A DNA stretch of 64,000 bases from Pseudomonas sp. B21_DOA. GTDB taxonomy: Bacteria; Pseudomonadota; Gammaproteobacteria; Pseudomonadales; Pseudomonadaceae. The notes beneath the pieces are model-generated. The model was not told where the DNA came from. It worked only from the letters and a program-made list of their open reading frames with translations, and did no database searches. The stretch is from assembly GCA_030544685.1 (NCBI GenBank), contig CP086683.1:4898001-4962000 (forward strand), given 5' to 3'. Of this stretch, positions 8,476-16,450 are shown piece after piece. A program made the translations under genes and the position numbers. How positions within the stretch are numbered: position 1 is the first letter of the stretch; each line of letters opens with the position of its first letter.

Positions 8476-9590
8476 TTATTTGCTGTTGTTGCTGTATTCG
8501 CTCCAGTTCTTCGCTGCCGAAGCTCCGGTGCCGACAATCGACGCCGACGGCACCAACTGGCTGATGAAACGGTTCCAGCGAGTAACGTTGGCCGGGCCGA
8601 CGTAGACGACATCCTGCGGCCGCACCTGGAAGTGCGAAGCCAGCGCCATGGCGGTCGGCGATTCGGCTTCGAGCTGATAGATCTTCGCCGGCTCGACGTC
8701 GAGATTTTCCACGCCGCGAATCACGTACACCGCGTTACCGTTGGAACTGGTCTGACTCAGGCCACCGACCGAACCGAGCACGTCGGACAGGTTCATGGTT
8801 GCGGTCTTGAAGCTCAGCGCGCGCGGCTGGTTGACTTCGCCCATGACGTAGATGCGCTTGTTGTCGTTGTACGGCAGATACAGCTGATCGCCGCCCTTGA
8901 GGTAGACGTTCTGCAGTTCGGAATCCTGCTGATTGAGCGAGTCGAGATTGAGCGGATAGACCCGCCCGTTGCGCGTCAGCAACAGCCCGGACAAGTCAGC
9001 ATTGTTGGTGTCGATGCCAGCGGAACCGAGGGCCTCGACCACGCTCAGCGGATTGGTCGAAATCGCTTGCGGGCCGGCTTTCGTAACGGCGCCGGTGACC
9101 ACGACTTTCTGGCTGGCGAAGCGCAGCACCGCGACATCGACCTGCGGCTCGGCGATGAATGCCGATAAGCGCTGTTCGATGTCCGCGCGCAGTTGCTGGA
9201 TGGTCCGGCCGGCGGCCTGGACTTCCTTGATGAACGGGTAATACAGCGTGCCATCGGAGCGCACCAGACGGCCGTTGGCATCGATCTGTTGTTGCGCGCC
9301 GGACGGCGCGGTCAGCTCCAGGTGATCCCAGACGGTGATGTACAGCACGTCATTGTTGCCGATGCGATATTCCGCCGGCGTCACCAGCAGCTCCGCCGGC
9401 AGCGACTCACGCTTCTGCGTGGCGCGGTTCATGGCGATCAGCTTCGGGGTGATCGGAATCAGCTCGACCCGACTGCTTTCGCTGGCACCCTGGCGGGTGA
9501 TATCGCTGGTGCTCAGGTACTGGCCGGGGAAAACATGCAACCTTGCAAAGCGAGACTTGCCAACATTAAAAGATAAACACTACGAGTCAT
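8476..9590 (-). CDS. wza: Wza-family outer-membrane polysaccharide export lipoprotein, frameshifted at the signal peptide
   Basis: Forms the outer-membrane export channel for Wzy-dependent polysaccharide. The mature region (about 350 residues) has the PES/poly-export domain (YRIGNNDVLYITVWDHLEL) followed by two SLBB domains (KVVVTGAVTKAG and RIYVMGEVNQPRAL). In its own frame it can start only at a TTG (9540) and lacks a signal peptide. The missing N-terminus is present in another frame: ATG at 9590 gives MTRSVYLLMLASLALQGCMF, a perfect lipoprotein signal with Cys 18. Restoring one G near 9524-9529 joins the frames to read QGCMFSPGQYLSTS. Either a sequencing error or a real null. Lies between an intrinsic terminator and gfcB. 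Confidence 0.87.
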
Positions 9591-9618
9591 AATGGCACTA
9601 CGCTATTCAAGGGCGAAT

Positions 9619-9655
9619 CCAAAAACAAAGTCACCCGACTTGCGTCGGGCGACTC
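9619..9655 (-). terminator. Intrinsic terminator/attenuator between yjbE and wza
   Basis: On the minus strand, GTCGCCCGAC-GCAA-GTCGGGTGAC forms a 10-base stem (one mismatch) with a GNRA-type loop, followed by TTTGTTTTT (forward 9621-9629). It lies about 28 bases after the yjbE stop and before wza. It would let yjbE be transcribed more than the downstream export genes. Confidence 0.82.
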
Positions 9656-9680
9656 TGTACTGCACTAACAAATGTTCCTG

Positions 9681-9917
9681 TTAGTTATGCGTGCCGGTTG
9701 TACCGGTGGTACCCGTCGTACCGGTGGTACCACCGTTGGCACTGCCACCGCTGTTGGACGCCGCTACAGCACTGGCAACCATTGCAGTACTGGCCGCGGG
9801 CGCTTGCGAAGCCGCCACACTGCCACCTACATTGGTTACCGCTGTCAACGGCGCTTCAGCGGCGGCAGCCCAGTTGCTCAACATCGTCAACAGGGCAACT
9901 GCCATCACTTTTTTCAT
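9681..9917 (-). CDS. YjbE/GfcA-like small secreted Thr/Gly/Ala-rich protein
   Basis: A 78-residue protein with a signal peptide (MKKVMAVALLTMLSNWAAAA) and a low-complexity mature part rich in Ala, Ser, Gly and Thr, ending with four Gly-Thr-Thr units coded by 9-base repeats (GGTACCACC type). Composition, size and position as first gene before wza, gfcB, gfcC and yjbH match YjbE of yjbEFGH and GfcA of group 4 capsule operons, whose function is unknown. A ribosome site (AAGGAG, reading leftward) precedes the ATG. The intrinsic terminator after it suggests high, partly independent expression. Naming is by context and composition, not by a resolvable domain. Confidence 0.75.
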   Translation of the reverse strand: MKKVMAVALLTMLSNWAAAAEAPLTAVTNVGGSVAASQAPAASTAMVASAVAASNSGGSANGGTTGTTGTTGTTGTHN

Positions 9918-10124
9918 AACAACTCCTTTCTAACATTCGAACTGTTAAAAAACAGGTCTGTGTCAGAGCTGGTAGCTTTCAAGTCCGCAAAGAGCGCGAA
10001 CAAGATCCGTTGTTCTTTCACAGCGCTACGTAACTGCTAAAGTCGAACGGCAGGTTTATATCTACGGATTTGCAAATGGCATTGCCAGTGTAATTTCCCG
10101 ACGTTATCTAACAACCTGACTGAA

Positions 10125-10146
10125 ACTAACATCGGACTAAATGGCC
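10125..10146 (-). promoter_or_regulatory. TTAGTC element upstream of yjbE (site 2 of 4)
   Basis: Minus strand CCATTTAGTCCGATGTTAG (core forward 10135-10140), about 220 bases upstream of yjbE and reading toward it. It overlaps the end of the galE-yjbE intergenic region just before the galE stop. Shares ATTTAGTCCG with the site upstream of etp. Candidate operator; role inferred. Confidence 0.38.
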
Positions 10147-10147
10147 A

Positions 10148-11164
10148 TCATCGCGAATAACCATTGGGATGATTCGATTGCCAGCGCCAAGTATCGGCGA
10201 CCATGTCCTGCAAGTTGCGTGTGGCTTTCCAGCCGAGTTCTTTCGCCGCTTTCGAAGCATCGGCGAAACTCTCGGCGATATCACCGGCGCGGCGCGGCAT
10301 CATCCGGTACGGCACCGGCCGCCCGCACGCCTGTTCGAAGGCATGCAGCACTTGCAGCACGCTGTAGCCATCGCCGGTGCCGAGGTTCCAGGTGTGGATG
10401 CCGGTGCATTCGCTGATCGACTGCAACGCTTTCAAATGCCCATCCGCCAGGTCAACGACATGGATGTAATCGCGCACGCCGGTGCCATCGGCGGTCGGGT
10501 AATCGTTACCGAAGATCGACAACTCGCGCAGGCTGCCGACCGCAACCTGGCTGATATAAGGCACCAGATTGTTCGGGATGCCGTTGGGGTCTTCGCCCAT
10601 ATGCCCGCTGGCGTGGGCGCCGATCGGGTTGAAGTAGCGCAGCAGCGCGATGCTCCAGCGCGGCTCGGCGAGGCTCAGGTCACGCAGCACGTTCTCGACG
10701 ATCAGCTTGGACTGGCCGTAGGGATTGGTCGGATTGCCCGTCGGAAAATCCTCGCGAATAGGCATCTCTTCAGGCTCGCCGTACACCGTCGCCGAGGAAC
10801 TGAACACCAGCCGGAACACCCCCGCCGCTGCCATCGCCTGACACAGGGTGATGCTGCCGCCGACGTTGGTTTCGTAGTATTCGAGCGGCTTGCGCACACT
10901 CTCGCCCACGGCTTTGAGCCCGGCGAAATGCAGCACGGCGTCGATCTGATGCTCGCGGAAAATCCGGTCGAGCAACGGCCGATCGCAGACGTCGCCGCGA
11001 ATCATCCATGCACTTTTGCCGCAAATGGCTTCAACGGCGTGGAGTGCTGCGTCGCTGCTGTTACAAAGATTATCCAGAACGACAACTTCATAACCTGCTT
11101 CAAGCAATGCAAGTGTGGTATGCGAGCCGATATAGCCGGCGCCACCCGTTACCAGAATCTTCAT
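10148..11164 (-). CDS. galE: UDP-glucose 4-epimerase GalE
   Basis: Interconverts UDP-glucose and UDP-galactose (or the N-acetyl forms) in the cytoplasm, supplying sugar precursor for the EPS. Extended short-chain dehydrogenase: NAD-binding MKILVTGGAGYIGSH at the N-terminus, VLHFAGLKAVGES, the catalytic Ser region FSSSATVYG, and the YGQSK catalytic Tyr-Lys motif, followed by LRYFNPIGAH. About 338 residues, the normal GalE length. I start at the internal ATG (11164), where the protein begins exactly with the Rossmann strand; an ATG at 11179 adds five residues. It is divergent from galU, sharing an AT-rich promoter region with it. Confidence 0.95.
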   Translation of the reverse strand: MKILVTGGAGYIGSHTTLALLEAGYEVVVLDNLCNSSDAALHAVEAICGKSAWMIRGDVCDRPLLDRIFREHQIDAVLHFAGLKAVGESVRKPLEYYETNVGGSITLCQAMAAAGVFRLVFSSSATVYGEPEEMPIREDFPTGNPTNPYGQSKLIVENVLRDLSLAEPRWSIALLRYFNPIGAHASGHMGEDPNGIPNNLVPYISQVAVGSLRELSIFGNDYPTADGTGVRDYIHVVDLADGHLKALQSISECTGIHTWNLGTGDGYSVLQVLHAFEQACGRPVPYRMMPRRAGDIAESFADASKAAKELGWKATRNLQDMVADTWRWQSNHPNGYSR

Positions 11165-11551
11165 AGCGCGGTCCGTCATTGAATAAATACCCGGTAGCGT
11201 GTCAAGCCATGCCTGGTGGAGATGCGGAGCAATTCACACAAACAGGGCGACAACAACCTCAAACAAATTTAGTTCAACCACTGGCAATAATTATTTTTGC
11301 CGGTCAAACTGTTTGACGGGTACTTATTAGCACTCCTTGGATACTTATCACTATCGACAGATACCGACTAAAAATAACTTATAACCAAGTAGTCGACATC
11401 TCATAACATTAGCGCTTTTTAACAGCTCAACTAATTGCCAGCAACAACCTGACTCGGGTATTAAAGTAAGCCTTCAATAATCATTGAAACTTGCCGCCAC
11501 TTTGTGGCGCGCAACCGTCGCCTGTGTTCCATGACTGTCCAGGATACTTTT
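11165..11551. promoter_or_regulatory. AT-rich divergent promoter region galE / galU
   Basis: About 390 bases with no supported gene and strongly reduced GC. It contains the GACTAAAAATAACT element (11366-11379), identical over 14 bases to one upstream of etp at 22771-22784. The region probably carries the galE (leftward) and galU (rightward) promoters. No certain -10/-35 pair was identified. Confidence 0.55.
11355..11383 (-). promoter_or_regulatory. TTAGTC element upstream of galE (site 3 of 4)
   Basis: Minus strand AGTTATTTTTAGTCGGTATC (core forward 11366-11371), about 200 bases upstream of galE and reading toward it. The 14-base run AGTTATTTTTAGTC is identical in the etp upstream region. 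Candidate regulator site; role inferred. Confidence 0.42.
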
Positions 11552-12385
11552 ATGATTCGTAAATGTTTGTTCCCCGCTGCCGGCTACGGCACGCGTTTCT
11601 TGCCGGCCACCAAAGCCATGCCGAAAGAGATGCTGCCGATCGTCAACAAGCCGTTGATCGAATACGCCGTTGAAGAAGCCCGGGACGCCGGCCTGCAACA
11701 CATGGCCATCGTCACCGGCCGGGGCAAGCGCGCGCTGGAAGACCACTTCGACATCAGCTACGAACTCGAGCACCAGATCCGTGGCACCGAGAAAGAGAAA
11801 TTCCTCGCCGGCACCCGCGAGCTGATCGACACCTGCACCTTTTCCTACACCCGTCAGGTGGAAATGAAAGGCCTGGGCCACGCCATTCTCAGTGGTCGCC
11901 CATTGATCGGCGACGAGCCGTTTGCCGTGGTGCTGGCCGACGACCTGTGTCTGAACCTCGAAGGCGACGGTGTGCTGTCGCAGATGATCCAGCTGTACAG
12001 GAAATTCCGTTGCTCGATCGTCGCCATTCAAGAAGTCCCGGCCGACCAGACTCACAAGTACGGGGTGATTGCCGGTGAGCTGATTTCCGAGGGCATCTAC
12101 CGGGTCAACAACATGGTGGAGAAACCGGCGCCGCAGGACGCGCCGTCGAACCTGGCGATCATCGGGCGCTACATCCTCACCCCGGACATCTTCGACCTGA
12201 TCGCCGACACCGAACCGGGCAAGGGCGGCGAAATCCAGATCACCGACGCACTGATGAAACAGGCGCAGAACGGCTGCGTGCTGGCCTACAAATTCAAAGG
12301 CCTGCGCTTTGATTGCGGCGATGCCGAGGGTTACTTGCAGGCGACCAACTTCTGCTACGACAACGTGTACCTCAAGGGCCGCTGA
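11552..12385 (+). CDS. galU: UTP-glucose-1-phosphate uridylyltransferase GalU
   Basis: Makes UDP-glucose from UTP and glucose-1-phosphate, the likely substrate of the WcaJ-like initiator and of GalE. Nucleotidyltransferase signature FPAAGYGTRFLPATKAMPKEM at the N-terminus, then VNKPLIEYAVEEA, LADDLCL (metal-binding Asp region) and the sugar-binding segment KGGEIQITDAL, ending with RFDCGDAEGYLQA. About 277 residues, normal for bacterial GalU. I start at the ATG at 11552, preceded by AGGA at a good distance; the reading frame is open further upstream but without motif support. Followed after 31 bases by the phosphomannomutase-domain gene, probably co-transcribed. Confidence 0.95.
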   Translation: MIRKCLFPAAGYGTRFLPATKAMPKEMLPIVNKPLIEYAVEEARDAGLQHMAIVTGRGKRALEDHFDISYELEHQIRGTEKEKFLAGTRELIDTCTFSYTRQVEMKGLGHAILSGRPLIGDEPFAVVLADDLCLNLEGDGVLSQMIQLYRKFRCSIVAIQEVPADQTHKYGVIAGELISEGIYRVNNMVEKPAPQDAPSNLAIIGRYILTPDIFDLIADTEPGKGGEIQITDALMKQAQNGCVLAYKFKGLRFDCGDAEGYLQATNFCYDNVYLKGR

Positions 12386-12416
12386 GACGGCTCCCCACCA
12401 CCAGAGGCAGGCAACC

Positions 12417-12830
12417 ATGAACATTGCACAACATTCGACAAAGATTGAACGTGAGGTGGGCAACCTCGGGGTGATGAGCTGGTTGTCGCGCCATCAACCG
12501 CTGCCCAGCGCCAACGAGACCTGGCTGGGCACGATTCTGCTGGTGGAGCGAATCGGCGTGTTCCCTGCGTCCGGCGATATTCGCCGACCGATGCGCGATC
12601 CCTATCCGCTGCTCGCGCACCTGAAAGCGTTGTATGGCGAACAGGCGCTGGAAATGGATGACCGCGATGGCCTGAAGGTGATCTTCAGCGACTGGCGTTT
12701 TCGCGTGCGCATCTGCTGCAACGATCCGGCGATCATCATTAATGTGGAGACACGTTGTGATGCGCGGTTGATGCCGCGCAAACTTGACGAACTGCTGGGG
12801 CTCATCGACGCCTTCAAGCGCGACGCCTGA
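12417..12830 (+). CDS. Stand-alone phosphomannomutase (ManB/CpsG) C-terminal domain protein
   Basis: A 137-residue protein whose residues about 48-133 read like the end of the phosphomannomutase ManB/CpsG: VFPASGDI, then DGLKVIFSDWRFRVR, then INVETRCDARLM. In the full enzyme this is domain IV, where the loop after WRF..R (typically SSNTEP) binds the substrate phosphate. Here the loop is ICCNDP, so the Ser-Asn-Thr-Glu phosphate contacts are mostly lost, and the catalytic domains I-III are absent. It cannot be a mutase by itself; it may bind a sugar phosphate or regulate GalU, whose gene is 31 bases upstream. No known name. Confidence 0.72.
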   Translation: MNIAQHSTKIEREVGNLGVMSWLSRHQPLPSANETWLGTILLVERIGVFPASGDIRRPMRDPYPLLAHLKALYGEQALEMDDRDGLKVIFSDWRFRVRICCNDPAIIINVETRCDARLMPRKLDELLGLIDAFKRDA

Positions 12831-12854
12831 TCACCCGGGCTTCACGCCGATCCA

Positions 12855-12885
12855 TTGTGGGAGCGAGCCTGCTCGCGAAAGCGGC
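12855..12885. repeat. Single REP element
   Basis: One GTGGGAGCGAGCCTGCTCGCG unit followed by AAAGCGGCGG, without the inverted partner, in the convergent gap after the phosphomannomutase-domain gene. Confidence 0.85.
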
Positions 12886-12900
12886 GGCACAGTCAGCATT

Positions 12901-12935
12901 GATCGTCTTCCCACGCGGAGCGTGGGAAGACGATC
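12901..12935. terminator. Strong 15-base hairpin between convergent genes
   Basis: GATCGTCTTCCCACG and CGTGGGAAGACGATC pair perfectly over 15 bases around a 5-base loop. It overlaps the stop codon of the leftward SGNH hydrolase gene. No T-tract follows on either strand, so it may be a factor-dependent terminator or mRNA-protecting hairpin. Its inner part resembles the second palindromic repeat family at 32815 and 41671. Confidence 0.6.
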
Positions 12936-14064
12936 ATGGTGGCGAGTCGTCGCAACCGGTACTCGTACCCGTTATCCAGCCATAAAAATAATCGGCAATC
13001 ACCTTCCCGCCCGTGGCCGGTAACGGATGAATTTTGTCCGGGCCGATCATCGCGCTGGCGTAGCGTTTGACGTCGGGGCCGAATGCGCATTGCAGGTTGG
13101 CGAAACCGAGCTGCTGTTCACGCGCCCACGGTTCGAGCACCTGCGCGTAGGCCGACATCGGATAAGCGCTGGAGCGCGTGGTGTCCTGACGCATGATCAG
13201 GTTGATGCTCGCCGCTGGCTGAATCTCGCGCAGCATGCTCACCAGGCCCTGAACGTTTTGCAGGTACTGCGCAGGTTTGACGCCGAAGCCCTGATCGTTG
13301 CCGCCGAGCATGATCAGGTAAACGTCGGCCGGGATCTTCGCCACCACAGCTTTCCATTGCGTCTGCCACTGTGGATCCGTGTGATAAAAATCGGCCGATG
13401 CCGCGCCGGAGGCCGCCAGTTTCGACACTCGCACGCCTTGCTGAGCGTTGCCCAGCCACAGGCCGAACAGTGTCGGCGCGCCCTTCACCACTTCCAGTTT
13501 GAATGACCAGTCTGCGGCTGATGGAGAGCTGGGTAGCGCGACTTCCTGAACGCCTGAGCCTGCCAGTTTCAACGGTTGCCAGTCTTGCGCGGGCGACCAG
13601 CGATAGCGCAGCTCATCGGATTCGCCGTTGCCCAGATACAACAGTTTCGCCTGAGTCACCGCGGTATCGATGCGCGGCGAAGGACTGGCATCCACTTGCA
13701 ACCACGCGCCCGGTTTGCCGCTGATCGTGCGACTGTCCGGGCTGGCCTGGCCCAGCTCGGAAACCTTCCAGCCGCCGCCGAAGTATTTGTCGCTGCTGCG
13801 GGTGTATTTGAAATGCGTGCCGCCCAGCGCCGCGCCGTGGTTGAAACCAACGTAACCGGGGCCGGCGAAACCCACCTCGGCGGCCACTCGCTGCACCAGT
13901 TTGTTCAGGTAGAAATCCTGCCCGGCGGTGTAGCTGTCGCCAATCACCGAAACCGCCAGCACCTTGCCGGCCTTGCCTTCGCGCCATTGCGCAAAGCGCT
14001 GGCGGGCATCGTCTACCTGAACCACCGACGCTGCTACGGGTTGAGCGTCATCCACTGCCAGCAT
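12934..14064 (-). CDS. SGNH/GDSL-family hydrolase, last gene of the EPS operon
   Basis: A 376-residue esterase-like protein. SGNH blocks are visible: block I VIGDSYTAGQ with the nucleophile Ser about residue 44, block III IMLGGNDQ around residue 252-258, and block V DKIHP with catalytic Asp about 343 and His about 346. About 200 residues separate blocks I and III, suggesting an inserted accessory domain (beta-rich, residues about 100-215). Start at the ATG at 14064, with AAGGA upstream. No signal peptide is seen, unlike most periplasmic EPS deacetylases. It probably removes or transfers an acyl group on the polysaccharide, perhaps with the acyltransferase encoded upstream. Substrate unknown. 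Confidence 0.75.
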   Translation of the reverse strand: MLAVDDAQPVAASVVQVDDARQRFAQWREGKAGKVLAVSVIGDSYTAGQDFYLNKLVQRVAAEVGFAGPGYVGFNHGAALGGTHFKYTRSSDKYFGGGWKVSELGQASPDSRTISGKPGAWLQVDASPSPRIDTAVTQAKLLYLGNGESDELRYRWSPAQDWQPLKLAGSGVQEVALPSSPSAADWSFKLEVVKGAPTLFGLWLGNAQQGVRVSKLAASGAASADFYHTDPQWQTQWKAVVAKIPADVYLIMLGGNDQGFGVKPAQYLQNVQGLVSMLREIQPAASINLIMRQDTTRSSAYPMSAYAQVLEPWAREQQLGFANLQCAFGPDVKRYASAMIGPDKIHPLPATGGKVIADYFYGWITGTSTGCDDSPP

Positions 14065-14088
14065 GCAAAATTTCCTTCATCTGTAATA

Positions 14089-14285
14089 ACCCTTCCCGAG
14101 CAGGCTCGGCCCCACGGGGTTTATGGTCCTCCGCCAAATCTCTGCACATCGAAACACCTGTGGGAGCTGGCTTGCCAGCGATGGCGGTGGGTCAGTCAAT
14201 ATGACTGCGTCTGACCTGCCCCAATCGCTGGCAAGCCAGCTCCCACAGGGATTGTGTGATTTTGCAGCGAGCCTGCTCGCGAAGC
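14089..14285. repeat. REP cluster between SGNH hydrolase and acyltransferase genes
   Basis: A REP pair of the TGTGGGAGCTGGCTTGCCAGCG subtype at about 14159-14253 is flanked by partial units of the GAGCCTGCTCGCG subtype (about 14095-14115 and 14264-14283). It lies inside the leftward EPS operon, between the acyltransferase stop and the SGNH gene, and could lower expression of the last gene. Confidence 0.85.
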
Positions 14286-14287
14286 TT

Positions 14288-15334
14288 TCAGCTGTTCTGC
14301 GTCTGCACCACCGGAGCCACAATCACCGGCGCTTTCTTCTTCGCCGCCCGCTCGCCAAGGAACAGCACCGAGGTGAAATCGAACCGGCTGAACACCATCG
14401 CCAGCAGCACCGGCCCGAGCAATCCACAGCTCAGACCACCGAGCACCAGCAAGCTCTCATCCTTCACGCCGAGGCGCCCGAGGACAAACCGCGAGGTCGC
14501 TGCGAACAGCACATGAAAGAGGAAAATCGCATAGGAATATCCGCCCAGCCAGGTCAGCGCTTTCGAGCGCATGTCACTCGAAAGCAACGCGATGCAAGAC
14601 ACGCACCCCACGGCCAAACCAATCAGGCTGCGGCGATCGACAATCAGCTCACGATCAATCGCCGCGACGTACAGCAGCGTCAGCGAGATCAGCACAAACA
14701 ACAGCGGTCCGATCACTTTGAAACGCTGCTTGAAAACATCGACATTTTCCTGACCGATCATCCCCGCGACGAAAAACGGCAGCAGGTAGATCGCGCCGTT
14801 GATACCGAACGCATCCAGCGGCAACGGCGGCAGCAGGAACAACACCGCGGCAAACGCAAACAAGCCATACAGCCGCGTCGCCGAACGCAGCAGGCCGCGC
14901 CATTCCAGCAAGCCGACGAAAATGAAAATGCTGAACACCGCCTGCAGAAACCAGAAGTGGTTGATCGGCACCCAGAACGACAACAACGCATCGATCACGC
15001 CGACGTCCTTGTTCACTCCCGGCCCTACCGCTTGCAACACTGAAAACGGCACGCCGACGCAGAACAGTGGCACGATCAACCGACGCACCTTGCCGGCGAA
15101 GAAGGCGGAAAAGTCATTGCCGCGAATCTTGTAGATCGAATAGATGTAGCCGGAGATGAACGTGAACAGCGGCATGCGCACATACACCATCGAGTCGGCG
15201 ATGACCCGGAACGGCGAGCCGATGTCGATCTTCAAGCCGCCGCCCAGCGGGCCGATGACGTGATAGAGCACCAGCAGCAGGCACGCCAGGCCGCGCAGGG
15301 TTTCGATTTCCAGGGATTTGTTCTTGCTCGACAT
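14288..15334 (-). CDS. Membrane acyltransferase (acyltransferase 3 / OafA-like)
   Basis: A 348-residue polytopic inner-membrane protein of the acyltransferase-3 family. The N-terminus LEIETLRGLACLLLVLYHV contains the conserved Arg and the catalytic His of the first helix, and later segments include PLFTFISGY and an NHFWFLQAVF motif. About ten hydrophobic helices follow. Such enzymes O-acetylate or otherwise acylate lipid-linked sugars using acyl-CoA. Its place between the Wzy candidate (13 bases upstream) and the SGNH hydrolase suggests it decorates the repeat unit of this EPS. The acyl donor and position are unknown. Confidence 0.82.
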   Translation of the reverse strand: MSSKNKSLEIETLRGLACLLLVLYHVIGPLGGGLKIDIGSPFRVIADSMVYVRMPLFTFISGYIYSIYKIRGNDFSAFFAGKVRRLIVPLFCVGVPFSVLQAVGPGVNKDVGVIDALLSFWVPINHFWFLQAVFSIFIFVGLLEWRGLLRSATRLYGLFAFAAVLFLLPPLPLDAFGINGAIYLLPFFVAGMIGQENVDVFKQRFKVIGPLLFVLISLTLLYVAAIDRELIVDRRSLIGLAVGCVSCIALLSSDMRSKALTWLGGYSYAIFLFHVLFAATSRFVLGRLGVKDESLLVLGGLSCGLLGPVLLAMVFSRFDFTSVLFLGERAAKKKAPVIVAPVVQTQNS

Positions 15335-15346
15335 AGAGCACCTGCC

Positions 15347-16450
15347 TTAAGTGAGAATTCTTGATTCGACCTGCACCGGTTTGTTCGCGCGCAGCATCAA
15401 GCCCAAGCCGACGAACAACACCGGCACCACCATCGAGAAGTGCCGGGCGAAGGAGCCGAAGTCCGGCTCGAACAAGCCTTGCACCAACAGAAACGCCAGC
15501 GGAATCGCGATCAGTTCCTTGGGTTTGGTCTGGATCGGCGCGCCCTTGTAGTCGGTCGAAGTGATCACTTTGAACAGCAGCAACGCGGTCATGATCATCA
15601 GCGCAACGAAGATCACCTGCCCCGGTCCGGACAGCAGAATCAGCTCAACCGGAAACGACAGGCGGAAGAAAATGATCATCGAATCCAGTGCCTGGGAGAC
15701 GAAGTCACTGCCGCTGAGCCACGAGACGATCAGCGATTTCGAGCCCTCCTCGCCCGCCGTGCGCAGCTCGTTGTTGCTCGCGCGGATCGATGACACCGGA
15801 AAGCCCAGCGCCAGCTGAATGGCCATGGCCACCGCCAGATAAAACAGGAACAGCATCAGAAAGAAGGTGAAGCGCGAGACGTACTTTTTCATCACGCAGA
15901 CGCCGACCCACGACAGCGAAAACAGGATCCAGTACGGCCGGATCAACACGCCGTAAATCACCGCTGAGAGGAAAAAACCGCCGCGATATTTGCGCGTCAA
16001 TGCGCTGAGCAGAATGCTCAACACCGCCACCGACACGATGATTTCCTTGGTCAGGTTCTCAAGGAAAAACGAGCGCACGATGCCCCACAGGCACAGGGTG
16101 CCGAAAATGGTCAACGGCATGCGCCGGAACACCACTACCGGAATTGCGGTGAGGAAGAAATTGCAGAACATGCCGTAGGCCCAGGCGTTGGTCAGGTTGA
16201 TCCCGGTGGGCCGCAGCAGGAACGCCGAACACTCGTAGGACGAGCGATCCGGCGAGAACGGGTTCCAGAAATTGCAGTTGTCGGCGCGCGCATACGACGA
16301 CCACAACGTCATCGCATCCGGACCCGGATCACGCGGCACCAGCAACGGCATCGCCACTGACAGAAACAGCCCAGTGAACAGGATCAGAAAGGAAATCGAC
16401 GAATCGAACTTGCGCCCACGAAACTCGATGCGCGGCAGTTTCAGGCCCAT
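15347..16450 (-). CDS. Multi-pass membrane protein, candidate Wzy polysaccharide polymerase
   Basis: A 367-residue protein with about ten predicted transmembrane segments and a large loop after LLVPRDPGPDAMTLWSSYA. It has no recognisable enzymatic motif, as is normal for Wzy polymerases. The assignment is by elimination and position: it lies between the Wzx flippase (overlapping by about 10 bases) and the acyltransferase, and the locus has no other polymerase candidate. I use the ATG at 16450 (MGLKLPRIEF); the frame is open further upstream into the wzx gene without support. O-unit polymerisation in the periplasm would be its role. An alternative is a transporter or another acyltransferase-like protein. 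Confidence 0.6.
   Translation of the reverse strand: MGLKLPRIEFRGRKFDSSISFLILFTGLFLSVAMPLLVPRDPGPDAMTLWSSYARADNCNFWNPFSPDRSSYECSAFLLRPTGINLTNAWAYGMFCNFFLTAIPVVVFRRMPLTIFGTLCLWGIVRSFFLENLTKEIIVSVAVLSILLSALTRKYRGGFFLSAVIYGVLIRPYWILFSLSWVGVCVMKKYVSRFTFFLMLFLFYLAVAMAIQLALGFPVSSIRASNNELRTAGEEGSKSLIVSWLSGSDFVSQALDSMIIFFRLSFPVELILLSGPGQVIFVALMIMTALLLFKVITSTDYKGAPIQTKPKELIAIPLAFLLVQGLFEPDFGSFARHFSMVVPVLFVGLGLMLRANKPVQVESRILT

Noticed and set aside
11180..11551. JUMPstart/ops element for RfaH upstream of EPS operons
   Set aside because: No GGCGGTAGCGTG-like sequence was seen in this or the other EPS intergenic regions.
14123..15043. Long plus-strand open frame opposite the acyltransferase gene
   Set aside because: It lies antisense to a well-supported gene, is rich in Gln/His/Arg as expected for a shadow frame, and matches no family.
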